Shown here one piece after another: positions 32,614 through 41,198 of a stretch of 64,000 nucleotides of DNA. Each line of letters starts with the position of its first letter. The first letter of the stretch is position 1. A program made the position numbers and the translations under genes. The notes under the pieces were generated by a model. It worked only from the letters and a program-made list of their open reading frames with translations, did no database searches and was not told where the DNA came from. The stretch is from positions 186,001 to 250,000 of the forward strand of contig JAEYRH010000005.1 in NCBI GenBank assembly GCA_023435705.1. Reading direction: 5' to 3'. Origin of the DNA: Bacillota bacterium (lineage in GTDB: Bacteria; Bacillota; Clostridia; Christensenellales; UMGS416).

Positions 32614-34862
32614 CGCGCCGCATCTTCATCCGCGGCATGGTGCAGGGAGTGGGCATGCGCCCCTTCCTGGCATTGTTGGCGAAGGAGTTTGGTATCGCCG
32701 GTTCGGTGAAAAACATCGGCTCAAATGTGGAGATCGTTGCGAGCGCAGACTCGGAAACGTTGGATACGTTTGTAGCGGCGATCAGGCAAAGAAAGCCCGA
32801 GATGGCGGAGATTTCGGAGATCATTGAACTCCCCCTGTCGCCTGAGGGCGACATCCTGTCAGCCGCCTTCACCATCCTCCCCTCCACCCCCGGCGAGGTG
32901 GCAATGCTGCCGGCGGACTTCCCCATCTGCACCGACTGCATGCGGGAGTTGCTGGACAATACGAACCGGAGGTTCCGCCACCCGTTTATCAGCTGCGCCG
33001 TGTGCGGCCCCCGCTACAGCATTCTGGAGCGGGTGCCCTATGACCGCGACACCACGTCGATGACCGACTACCCGATGTGTCCGGCCTGCGCCAAGGAATA
33101 TGCCGACCCCGCCAACCGCCGCTACCACGCCCAAACGGTGTGCTGCCACGACTGCGGCCCCACGCTGCTCTGGAGAGACCGCACGGGGGAATGGCAAGGC
33201 GAGGCAGCGCTCGAAAAGGCGGTGCACTGCCTGAAGGACGGTGGCATCGCCGCCATTAAGGGCATCGGCGGCTACCACCTGGTCTGCGACCCAAACAACG
33301 GGCCGTCTGTGAGCAGGCTTCGGGTGCTCAAAGGCAGGGAGCTAAAGCCCTTTGCCGTCATGTTTCCAGATTTGGAAGCACTGCGGGAGCATTGTGAAGC
33401 ATCCGAGCAGGAGCGGGAGCTGCTGCTCTCCCCCGCCCGCCCAATCGTGCTGCTGAAGACCAAAAGGCCCTTTGCCCCGGCGGTGTGCGGCGACGCCAAA
33501 CTGACCGGCTGTTTTCTGCCCTATACGGCGATGCAGGTGCTGCTGCTCAAGGAGTGCGGGCCGCTGGTGATGACCAGCGCCAACCAAAGCGGCAGGCCGG
33601 AGATCCATGAAGACGGGCCGATGCTGGCGATGCTTGCGCGTGAGGAGCTGGCGGGAGTGCTCTACCACAGGCGCAGGATCGTGACAAGGCTGGATGACTC
33701 GGTGGCCCGCGTGTCCGCCGGGCAGAGGCAGCTCATCCGCCGGGCGCGGGGGTTTGCCCCAAGGCCGGTGACCGCCGCCCATCCGGCGAGAGCATCATGT
33801 TTCCCCGCCATCCTGGCCTATGGCAGCGATCTCAAGTCGGCGTTTTGCCTGCTCAATGGCGGCGAAGCCCATATGAGCCAGTATTTCGGTGACATGGAGG
33901 AGCTGGAGGTGCGCCGGGCCTATGAGCAGAACCTGGCGCACATGCAAAAGCTGTTTGGGTTCATTGCGGAACTGGCTGCCTGTGACCTGCACCCAGGTTA
34001 TCACAGCTCGCGGCTGGCAAGGGCAAGCGGCCTGCCCATTGTGGCGGTGCAACACCACCACGCTCACATCGCCTCGGTGATAGCCGAACACGGCCTCACT
34101 GGCCCGGTGCTCGGCGTGGCCTTTGACGGCACCGGTTACGGCGCCGACGGCGCGGTTTGGGGCGGTGAGTTTTTGCTCTGCGAGGGCGGAGGCTTCCGGC
34201 GGGCTGCGCATCTTCAGTATGTGATACTAGCCGGCGGCGACTCAGTGGCGGTGGACGCCCGCAAAGCCGCATTGTGCTACTGCGAAGCTGCCGGCGTGTC
34301 ATGCGAAAAATCTGAAGATACGACCATCTTGAGGGCAGCGCTGCAGAACCATGTGAACACTGCGCAATACTCCGGCATGGGCCGGCTCTTTGACGCGGCG
34401 GCCAGTCTGCTGGGCATCTGCCAGTGGAACGGCTATGAGGGCCAGTGCGCCATCGCGCTGGAAAACGCCGCAAACCTGGCTGAGCAACAAGGCATTCCAC
34501 CGCTGCCGATGGAGTTCGATTTATCTGCCACAGATGACGGCATCCTGATCGACACGGCGCCGGTGATCCGGGCAATAGCCGAAGCCGGCGCAGAAAATGC
34601 CCATGCCGCCGCGCTGGGCTTCCACAACGGGGTCTGCCGGATGGTTCTTGATGTCTGCACCCTGCTGCGGAAGCGGCACGGCGTGGGCACTGTGGCGCTG
34701 TCCGGCGGCACATTCCAGAACGAGCGCATCCTGTCCGGCTGCATGGCATTGCTGAAAAATGCCGGATTTTCTGTTTATACCAACAATGAAGTGCCCTGCA
34801 ACGACGGCGGGCTGGCATTGGGCCAGGCCTGGGTCGCGGCAAGGAAGATCAGGCAGGAGTAA
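32610..34862 (+). CDS. hypF: Carbamoyltransferase HypF
   Basis: Makes the thiocarbamoyl precursor of the hydrogenase cyanide ligands from carbamoyl phosphate; 750 residues. Domains in order: acylphosphatase (RGMVQGVGMRPF, with Met where Phe is usual), paired zinc-finger array (CTDCM, CAVCG, CPACA, CHDCG at about residues 108-185), YrdC-like nucleotide-binding domain (KGIGGYHLVCD) and Kae1-like domain with HHHAHIASVIAEHG near 490 and GGTFQN near 700. The GTG at 32610 is chosen because it overlaps the hypB stop as GTGA and gives the proper MTRRIFIRG start; an earlier TTG at 32583 adds nine residues. Confidence 0.96.
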   Translation: MTRRIFIRGMVQGVGMRPFLALLAKEFGIAGSVKNIGSNVEIVASADSETLDTFVAAIRQRKPEMAEISEIIELPLSPEGDILSAAFTILPSTPGEVAMLPADFPICTDCMRELLDNTNRRFRHPFISCAVCGPRYSILERVPYDRDTTSMTDYPMCPACAKEYADPANRRYHAQTVCCHDCGPTLLWRDRTGEWQGEAALEKAVHCLKDGGIAAIKGIGGYHLVCDPNNGPSVSRLRVLKGRELKPFAVMFPDLEALREHCEASEQERELLLSPARPIVLLKTKRPFAPAVCGDAKLTGCFLPYTAMQVLLLKECGPLVMTSANQSGRPEIHEDGPMLAMLAREELAGVLYHRRRIVTRLDDSVARVSAGQRQLIRRARGFAPRPVTAAHPARASCFPAILAYGSDLKSAFCLLNGGEAHMSQYFGDMEELEVRRAYEQNLAHMQKLFGFIAELAACDLHPGYHSSRLARASGLPIVAVQHHHAHIASVIAEHGLTGPVLGVAFDGTGYGADGAVWGGEFLLCEGGGFRRAAHLQYVILAGGDSVAVDARKAALCYCEAAGVSCEKSEDTTILRAALQNHVNTAQYSGMGRLFDAAASLLGICQWNGYEGQCAIALENAANLAEQQGIPPLPMEFDLSATDDGILIDTAPVIRAIAEAGAENAHAAALGFHNGVCRMVLDVCTLLRKRHGVGTVALSGGTFQNERILSGCMALLKNAGFSVYTNNEVPCNDGGLALGQAWVAARKIRQE

Positions 34863-34866
34863 TCAT

Positions 34867-35085
34867 ATGTGTGTGGCAACACCGGGAAGAATCATCACAA
34901 TCGAGGGAAGCACCGCCAAGGTGGATGTGCTGGGCAACACGATATCGGTCAATGTGTCCCTGGTGGATGCGGCAGTGGGCGATTATGTGTTGACCCATGC
35001 CGGCATGGCGATCGAAAAGATCGACCGGGAGAAGGCTGAGGAACTGATCAAGCTGTTTGAAGAAATTGAGGAGCTGTCAAAATGA
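34867..35085 (+). CDS. hypC: Hydrogenase assembly chaperone HypC
   Basis: Small chaperone (72 residues) that carries the Fe(CN)2CO unit with HypD and delivers it to the large subunit. The N-terminal Cys2, essential in the family, is present in MCVATPGRI, and GDYVLTHAGMAIEKID near residue 40 is typical. The C-terminus is a short Glu-rich helix. GGAGT lies 7 nt before the ATG. It overlaps hypD by 4 nt (ATGA), so translation is coupled. Confidence 0.94.
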   Translation: MCVATPGRIITIEGSTAKVDVLGNTISVNVSLVDAAVGDYVLTHAGMAIEKIDREKAEELIKLFEEIEELSK

Positions 35086-36161
35086 CCGGGATGGAAAAGG
35101 CAGCAGCATTTTTGAAGGACTATGCCGGGCCGGAGGTGCGGGTGATGGAAGTGTGCGGCACCCACACGGCGGCAATCTTCAAGTCCGGCCTGCGCTCTGT
35201 GATCTCACCGAAAATCAAGTTGATCTCCGGCCCCGGCTGCCCGGTGTGCGTGACCGCCGCAGGCTATGTGGACCGGCTCATTGAGCTTGCCATGCTGCCA
35301 AACCATTGCGTGCTTTCCTTTGGCGACATGCTCAAGGTGCCTGGCAGCACGAGTTCGCTTTTAAGCCGCCGCAGCGACGGCGCCCGGTTCCAGATGATTT
35401 ATTCGCCGCTGCAGGCGCTTGACCTGGCCAAGCGGGAACCACAAACCACATATGTGGTGGCGGCGGTGGGCTTCGAGACCACCGCGCCGGCCTACGCGCT
35501 TCTGGCGGAAGAAGCACGGCGGCAAGAAATCACAAACATCCAGCAATTGACTGCACTCAAAACAATTCTGCCAGCGATGGAGTTCATCTGCGCCACTGAG
35601 CCGCAAGTCGACGGGTTTCTTTGCCCCGGCCATGTGAGCGCCGTCCTGGGCGCAGAGGCTTATCGGCCTCTTTGCGAGCGGTACCGCAAGCCAATGGTCG
35701 TAGGCGGCTTCACCGGCGAGCATCTGCTGGCGGCACTTCATGAAATATTGACCCAGCTCAGTCAGGGCAAGCCCGCCGTGCGCAACCTCTATCCGGAGGC
35801 AGTCAGCGCCGGCGGCAACCGGAAAGCGCAGGCGCTGCTGCAACATGTGTTTGAACCCGGCGCCGCCACATGGCGGGGCATCGGCGAGATCCCCGGGTCG
35901 GGGCTCTATCTCAAGGAGGAGTTTGCCGCGTTTGACGCCGGCAGCCGCAGCCTCACAGCCCTGCTGCCCGATCCTGCCGGCTGCCGCTGCGCCGATGTGG
36001 TGTGCGGCAGGGCGGAGCCCGCCGCCTGCCCCCACTTCGGCAGGCGCTGCACACCGCAGGACCCATTGGGAGCGTGTATGGTGTCCGATGAGGGGGCATG
36101 CGCGGTGTGGCACAGGAATAAATCCCCCCTGTCACCTACGGGTGACATCCCCCCCTACTAA
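35082..36161 (+). CDS. hypD: Hydrogenase Fe-cofactor scaffold HypD
   Basis: [4Fe-4S] protein on which the Fe(CN)2CO cofactor is assembled with HypC and HypE; 359 residues. Visible: the CGTHT motif near residue 25, GPGCPVCVT near 50, GFETTAPA near 130 and a C-terminal Cys-rich segment with CRCADVVCG, CPHFGRRC and GACMVSDEGAC that should hold the cluster. The last ~13 residues (KSPLSPTGDIPPY) do not look like HypD: their codons lie in a hairpin repeat (36120-36160), so a repeat seems to have replaced or extended the natural end. Confidence 0.95.
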   Translation: MTGMEKAAAFLKDYAGPEVRVMEVCGTHTAAIFKSGLRSVISPKIKLISGPGCPVCVTAAGYVDRLIELAMLPNHCVLSFGDMLKVPGSTSSLLSRRSDGARFQMIYSPLQALDLAKREPQTTYVVAAVGFETTAPAYALLAEEARRQEITNIQQLTALKTILPAMEFICATEPQVDGFLCPGHVSAVLGAEAYRPLCERYRKPMVVGGFTGEHLLAALHEILTQLSQGKPAVRNLYPEAVSAGGNRKAQALLQHVFEPGAATWRGIGEIPGSGLYLKEEFAAFDAGSRSLTALLPDPAGCRCADVVCGRAEPAACPHFGRRCTPQDPLGACMVSDEGACAVWHRNKSPLSPTGDIPPY

Positions 36162-36240
36162 AGGGGGTAAGGATCATTCTTTGTCTCGGTAATAATGTGG
36201 TGCAGGGCGAAGCCCTGCAAACCAGAACCCCCTCCCAACG
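36120..36240. repeat. Palindromic repeats at the hypD-hypE junction
   Basis: Two hairpins: GTCACC / GGTGAC at 36131-36146 flanked by runs of C, inside the 3' end of hypD, and TGCAGGGC, loop GAA, GCCCTGCA at 36201-36219. The core CAGGGCGAAGCCCTG of the second occurs inverted at 59312-59326. The rest of the gap (to 36306) is C- and G-rich, with no gene seen. Confidence 0.65.
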
Positions 36241-36306
36241 TCAACCATGAATGGATACCCTTTGCTAGACCGGGGAGGGGGCAGGGGGTGGGAAGAGGAG
36301 TCAGCA

Positions 36307-37281
36307 ATGAAGATAAATATGTCTCATGGCGGCGGCGGCACAATGACCCAGGGGCTCATTGACAGCCTGTTCAAGCGCCATTTCCGCAACGACCTGCTCA
36401 TGAGGGGCGAGGATGCGGCAGTGTTTGCGCTGAACGGCAAGGCGGCCTTCACAACCGACAGCTTCGTGGTGCAGCCGCTCACGTTTCCCGGCGGCGACAT
36501 CGGGCGGCTGGCCGTGTGCGGCACTGTGAACGACCTGCTGACGGTGGGAGCTGTGCCCCAATATCTGAGCGCCGGGTTCATCCTGGAGGAAGGGTTGGAT
36601 CTGGAGCTTCTGGAAACCATCGTGTGCTCGATGGCGGAAACCGCCAGGGAAGCAGGCGTGCGTATCGTCACCGGCGACACGAAGGTGATCGAGGGCCGGG
36701 GCGGCCTGATGATCAACACTTCCGGCATCGGCATTGTGCGCCAGGATTATGCGCCGCAGCCCTGCAAACCCGGCGACGCAGTGCTGGTCTCCGGCAACCT
36801 GGGTGAACACCACGCAGCAATCCTGAGCCGCCGCATGGGCATCGAAAACGGCATCCAAAGCGACTGTGCGCCACTGAATGAAATGGTAACACGCCTACTG
36901 GATGCGGGGGTCGGCATACGCGCCATGCGCGATGTGACACGAGGAGGCCTGGGCACAATTTTATCGGAGCTGGCGGAGCTGCACGGCATCGGCATTACAA
37001 TTGAGGAAAGCGCTCTGCCGCTGAGCCCAGAGGTACGCGGGTTCTGCGCAATCCTGGGCCTGGACCCGCTTTATATGGGCAACGAAGGCAAGATGCTGTT
37101 CGTCGTGAACTGCGGCGACGCCGAGCGGGCTGTTGAAATCATCCAAGGCTCCCGGTTTGGCGAAAACGCCGCAATTCTGGGCCGGGTGACGGAGGGCACA
37201 GGCGTGGTAATGAAAACCGGCATCGGCGGCAGCCGGGTGGTTGGGCCTTTGGCTGGAGAAGGATTGCCACGAATTTGCTGA
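36307..37281 (+). CDS. hypE: Carbamoyl dehydratase HypE
   Basis: Dehydrates the carbamoyl group passed from HypF to its C-terminal cysteine, forming the thiocyanate used as CN ligand; 324 residues. The C-terminus is the diagnostic PRIC with the acceptor Cys. The N-terminal MSHGGGGTMTQGLI, GEDAAVFAL and TDSFVVQPLTFPGGDIG match the PurM-like ATP-binding fold, as does VTRGGLGTILSEL near residue 220. The ATG at 36307 has GAGGAG 7 nt upstream; the frame from 36247 is not supported. It is last in hypABFCDE. Confidence 0.96.
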   Translation: MKINMSHGGGGTMTQGLIDSLFKRHFRNDLLMRGEDAAVFALNGKAAFTTDSFVVQPLTFPGGDIGRLAVCGTVNDLLTVGAVPQYLSAGFILEEGLDLELLETIVCSMAETAREAGVRIVTGDTKVIEGRGGLMINTSGIGIVRQDYAPQPCKPGDAVLVSGNLGEHHAAILSRRMGIENGIQSDCAPLNEMVTRLLDAGVGIRAMRDVTRGGLGTILSELAELHGIGITIEESALPLSPEVRGFCAILGLDPLYMGNEGKMLFVVNCGDAERAVEIIQGSRFGENAAILGRVTEGTGVVMKTGIGGSRVVGPLAGEGLPRIC

Positions 37282-37577
37282 CGCATTCGCCTTCGGTGCT
37301 GATGCACCTCGGCGATTTTTGGCTCGTCCAACCCAACGCTTGCCCGCCCACCGCACATGTCGCTGTGCGGGCATATGGTTCTCACCTCGAACCCAATCTG
37401 GTTAAGACGACCCCCGAGGGAGGTTTCGATACTCTATCAAGATTACTAGCGCCTCCGCCGGATGAACCGGCTGTCGGCCACAAATGAATGGCCTCAAAAG
37501 AATCATACTTCCTAAATAGAAAAACTGCCCAACTTAACGCTAGACAGTTTTTGAGCTTATAGAAAAGAAAACAAGTT
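37282..37577. other. Gap between hypE and the PASTA gene, with terminator-like hairpin
   Basis: Convergent genes end on both sides. A hairpin AAAAACTG / CAGTTTTT spans 37522-37553, with a T-run possible on either strand, and probably terminates both transcripts. The left part (37300-37480) is open in two frames on opposite strands, but no ribosome-binding site or family was recognised; it may be a gene remnant or dispersed element. Confidence 0.5.
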
Positions 37578-39368
37578 TTATGGCGTCGCAGTTGGCTCCG
37601 GCGAGACAGTCGCCGGCGGCTCATCGGCTCCGATGTGCAGCGTGATGGCGGCTCCGGCGGCGGCAGTGCTGCCGGCGGTCATGGATTGGTCATAGACAAG
37701 CCCCTCATAACCGGCCTCATAATCATCGCCATACACAAATGTAAGGTTAAACTTGCGGTGCCAGCCGGCTGCCAGGATCTGGGCCTCCGACATGCCCTTG
37801 AAGTTGGGCACGCTGTAGGTGACGTTGGCTGGGTTGTATTTGAGTGTGAGCGTGGTGCCTTCCATCACTTCTTTGCCGGCGGCAACGCTCTGATACCAGA
37901 TTTCGCCGGGCAGCCGGTTGGAGTTTCTGGATTCCACAAACACCGGGATCAAGCCCAGCGCATCGCACATCGCCATCGCCTTTTCGCGGGTGATCGCCTC
38001 ATCAAATCCAGCACCCTCAGGCGCCACAAAATCCGGCACAAAGACAGCCTTACCCTTGGAGACGGTGATCTTAATCGTGGTCTTTACGCCCACCACCGTG
38101 TTGGCCTTGTCCTGATAGAGGATCTTGCCTTTGTCCTGATTGCTCTGGGTGTAGGTCACGCTGATGGAGATTTGGGCACCCTGCTCGTTCAATTCCTTTG
38201 CCCAGGTCTCTATGGCGTCACGGGTTGAGCCCACAAAGCTGCCCACGACGATCTTGTTGCCCAGCGAGTAATACAGCTCCATCACGTCGCCGTCATCATA
38301 GATGGAGTCCGCGGGGATGCTTTGGCTGATGAACGCACCGGCTGCCTGGGAGGAGTATTTCTCCACCATGCTGATCGTGATTCCCAGCTCTGCGGCCACC
38401 GAAGTGGCTTTCTGCTTGGTATAGGCAGAGAAATCGGGCACGGTGATCTTTTTGCCCTTGGAGACCGTGAGCACGATTTCGTCGCCTTTCTTTACTTTCT
38501 CGTCAGCCTTGACGCTCTGGGCCATAATGGAGCCCTTTGGCGCGTAATCGTCATACTCCTCCAGCACCGTGAGCACCAAACCGTTTTCATTGGCGAAGAT
38601 ATAGCTCTCAGAAACGCTCTTTTCCCGGAAATTGGGCACGGTGATCAGCGCGGCCGTTTCATCTTCTTTGCCCTTGGAGATGACCACATAGATCGGTGTG
38701 TTGCGCTTGACCTCGTTCACCACGGTGTTGTCGTTGATCTCAAAGCTGATTACACGACCAGCGGCAACTTCCTCGCTGAAGTCGGTGGTGATGCGCACCT
38801 TGGTCATGAAATTCTGGTCCGCCCAGGCCTGGATCTCCTCCATGGTCATGGCCATCAGGTCCGGCAGAGGCAAAGAAACGGTGAGATCGTGGCCCTTTGA
38901 CACAGTGATTTTCACAAACTCGCCCTTTTTCACCTTGGTGCCTTTGGGCGTCCCCTGAGAGATCACCTTGCCTTCGTCCACCTCGTCGTTGAACTGCTCC
39001 TCCACCGTCATCCTCAGGCCGTTGTTGTCAGCCCAGAGGAGGGCATCGTTCTTCGTCCAGCCGGTCAGGTCTTTCACCTCGACTCCCTGGTTCAGAAGCA
39101 GCAACACGCCCACGATCACAAGCACGACAACCGCAACCCCAACCAGGATGGCCGCAAGAGGGCTCTTTTTCCCGCCACCCGCGGGCGGGTTGCCGGCCTC
39201 CTTGCGCGCAGGCCGCACAAACTTGCTCCTCTGCTCATAACGCAAGGAGGAGGACCCCGTCTGTTGCGCCGGGGTCTCCTGTTCGGTTCGTTCGGCCTGC
39301 GCCGGCGGCTGCTCCGCCCCGCCGGTCTTCTTCTTGTAGTTGTTCAGGAAGCTGTTGTTGCCGTCCAT
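37578..39368 (-). CDS. Membrane-anchored multi-PASTA protein without kinase domain
   Basis: A 596-residue single-pass membrane protein. Residues 1-70 are cytoplasmic, polar and basic; a membrane helix at about 71-92 follows; the rest is extracellular and consists of about seven PASTA-like repeats of ~65-70 residues, recognisable by the recurrent pattern VPDF/VPNF, a helix, VISQ-like, then KVKKGD ... VTVSKG. It ends in a Pro/Thr-rich tail (TVSPEPTATP). PASTA domains bind muropeptides or lipid II in PrkC-type kinases and PBPs, but no kinase or penicillin-binding domain is present. AGAGGAA lies 4 nt before the ATG. It is 12 nt after the ABC permease gene and probably in the same operon. Confidence 0.87.
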   Translation of the reverse strand: MDGNNSFLNNYKKKTGGAEQPPAQAERTEQETPAQQTGSSSLRYEQRSKFVRPARKEAGNPPAGGGKKSPLAAILVGVAVVVLVIVGVLLLLNQGVEVKDLTGWTKNDALLWADNNGLRMTVEEQFNDEVDEGKVISQGTPKGTKVKKGEFVKITVSKGHDLTVSLPLPDLMAMTMEEIQAWADQNFMTKVRITTDFSEEVAAGRVISFEINDNTVVNEVKRNTPIYVVISKGKEDETAALITVPNFREKSVSESYIFANENGLVLTVLEEYDDYAPKGSIMAQSVKADEKVKKGDEIVLTVSKGKKITVPDFSAYTKQKATSVAAELGITISMVEKYSSQAAGAFISQSIPADSIYDDGDVMELYYSLGNKIVVGSFVGSTRDAIETWAKELNEQGAQISISVTYTQSNQDKGKILYQDKANTVVGVKTTIKITVSKGKAVFVPDFVAPEGAGFDEAITREKAMAMCDALGLIPVFVESRNSNRLPGEIWYQSVAAGKEVMEGTTLTLKYNPANVTYSVPNFKGMSEAQILAAGWHRKFNLTFVYGDDYEAGYEGLVYDQSMTAGSTAAAGAAITLHIGADEPPATVSPEPTATP

Positions 39369-39380
39369 GAAAATTCCTCT

Positions 39381-41180
39381 CTAGTTGGTAATATCCCTCT
39401 TTTTGAACACGAATGTCGATACCGCCATTGCCACAGCGGACAGGCCGACCAGGTAACCGATGCCGAGCGGAACGCTGTAAACAGCGCCGTTTTGTATGGC
39501 GTATTGGATGCTTGTGTTTGTCATATAGAACGCGGACAGATCCACATAGGGAATCGGCGTATAGGCCAGCCACTCCATGTTCATGTTGAACGCAAACATC
39601 GTGGTCACGATCAGGCAGCCAACATAAAGGATTACCGGCACGGCGATGGACACAGCTGTGTTGCGCACCAGCACCGACATCATGAACGCCACCGTGTAAC
39701 CAAACAGGATTGGCAGCACGCAGGCCAGCAATCTGGGCAGATAGTAGGCGATAAACGCGATCTCGCCATTGATCGAGTAATTCGGGAAGCCAAAGTCGGC
39801 AAAACCGAAGCACAGGCCGTTAACAAGAAAGTTCAATGCCATGCCGACCAGATACAGGATCAAAAGCACGGCCAGAGCGCCCACGTATTTGGCCGACAGG
39901 ATCTTCAGGCGTGTCTTTGGCCGGATCATCAGCAGGCGCACGGTGCCCTGCTGGAACTCACTGGCGATCAGCCAGCCGCCGAGCAGCACGCCAAACAGCG
40001 CCACAAAGCTTGAGTAATAAAGGAACCCAACGGTGCGGTTGCGGGAGCCGTTGATCACATACTTCATGTCTGGCTTGCCGGCATCCAGGGAATTCTGGGC
40101 AATCTTGATGATGTCGTTGTAGGAGTTGATCTGTTTCTGGATCTTTTCCAGATACCGCTGGTATGAGCCGTATTGCTGTTTGAGGCCCGGCTGCTGGTTA
40201 AACTCCTCCTCAGCAACCGGCTTGGTATACATGAGCTGGTTGCGGTAGTTCTCCACATCGCTCAGCGCGTTGTTTTGCCAAACATCCTCACCGGGCACAA
40301 TGTGCTTGAGCTTGCGGTATTCCAGGATCGGGATGCTGTTGTCCTTGATGTTGGCGATCTGCCGCTGCATCTCCTCAATCTGCTGGTTCAGGATTTCCTC
40401 CTGGTCAGGGTTTTCGGTGATGTTTTTGTTCAGCAGCTCAATGTTGTCTTCAAAATCTTTGATCTGCTTCTGGAACTGGCCAATGCGCAGCGTGATGTAG
40501 GCGTCAAAGTCGTTGTTCTCCACCACATTGAACAACTGGGTAAGCGTATCCTCCGCCTTGGAGATGGCATCCAGGCGCTCGGTGGGGGTGGGATCCAGAT
40601 ACTTCTTTTTCAGCGCCTCATTATCCAACCCCTTGCGGTAGGCTGCCGCCTCATAAAACACATCTTCAGAAACGGTGCCCACCCGCTCAAACAGAAATTT
40701 ATCATACAAGCTATCAATGCCGTTCCAGGCAAGATCCACACGATAATCCTGATAGGTCGTGATGTTCTGCGCGAACTTCAGGTAATACTGAATTTCAGCG
40801 TCCAGCAAAGCCTGCACCACATCCAGCGTTTCCGGTTTAGTGAAGCGGCTTTTGTCGGTCTCCAGCATGGCCTTTTCCTGCTGCAGGCCCTGCAGGTTCC
40901 AGTAATAGGGGTTGTCGCCGGTGATCGTGACACCATCAATCTCAATGGGTGGCTGGCCGTTGTCGCCACCGCCGAAATCCTTGGCGTAATAAGCCCGCAT
41001 CAGCGGGATGGGCTTGCCGCCGCCATCGTTGTTATTGTTCTTCCTCACCGTTTCGAGCACAAGGGTGCCCACCGGGATCAGCACACTCAATGCCAGCACG
41101 ATGATGGCGATCACAAGCAGAAATTTGGAGCGCAATATATTGGTGATTTCGAATTTCACCTGTTTTAAAAACTTCATCAT
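39381..41180 (-). CDS. ABC-2 type transporter permease with long extracellular domain
   Basis: A 599-residue membrane protein. One membrane helix lies at about residues 15-40. A ~330-residue extracytoplasmic region with coiled-coil character follows (EILNQQIEEMQRQIANIK), then five or six helices from about 385 to the end, as in ABC-2 permeases. The start is one of two adjacent ATG codons with GGAAAGGAA upstream. It is 18 nt after its ATPase gene. With the PASTA protein downstream, export or remodelling linked to the cell envelope is plausible; the substrate is unknown. Confidence 0.85.
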   Translation of the reverse strand: MMKFLKQVKFEITNILRSKFLLVIAIIVLALSVLIPVGTLVLETVRKNNNNDGGGKPIPLMRAYYAKDFGGGDNGQPPIEIDGVTITGDNPYYWNLQGLQQEKAMLETDKSRFTKPETLDVVQALLDAEIQYYLKFAQNITTYQDYRVDLAWNGIDSLYDKFLFERVGTVSEDVFYEAAAYRKGLDNEALKKKYLDPTPTERLDAISKAEDTLTQLFNVVENNDFDAYITLRIGQFQKQIKDFEDNIELLNKNITENPDQEEILNQQIEEMQRQIANIKDNSIPILEYRKLKHIVPGEDVWQNNALSDVENYRNQLMYTKPVAEEEFNQQPGLKQQYGSYQRYLEKIQKQINSYNDIIKIAQNSLDAGKPDMKYVINGSRNRTVGFLYYSSFVALFGVLLGGWLIASEFQQGTVRLLMIRPKTRLKILSAKYVGALAVLLILYLVGMALNFLVNGLCFGFADFGFPNYSINGEIAFIAYYLPRLLACVLPILFGYTVAFMMSVLVRNTAVSIAVPVILYVGCLIVTTMFAFNMNMEWLAYTPIPYVDLSAFYMTNTSIQYAIQNGAVYSVPLGIGYLVGLSAVAMAVSTFVFKKRDITN

Positions 41181-41198
41181 TCTATTCCTTTCCCGATG

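Noticed and set aside
37275..37487. Possible 70-residue gene after hypE
   Set aside because: There is no ribosome-binding site, it overlaps the hypE end, and the sequence resembles no family I know. It is kept only as an unexplained region.
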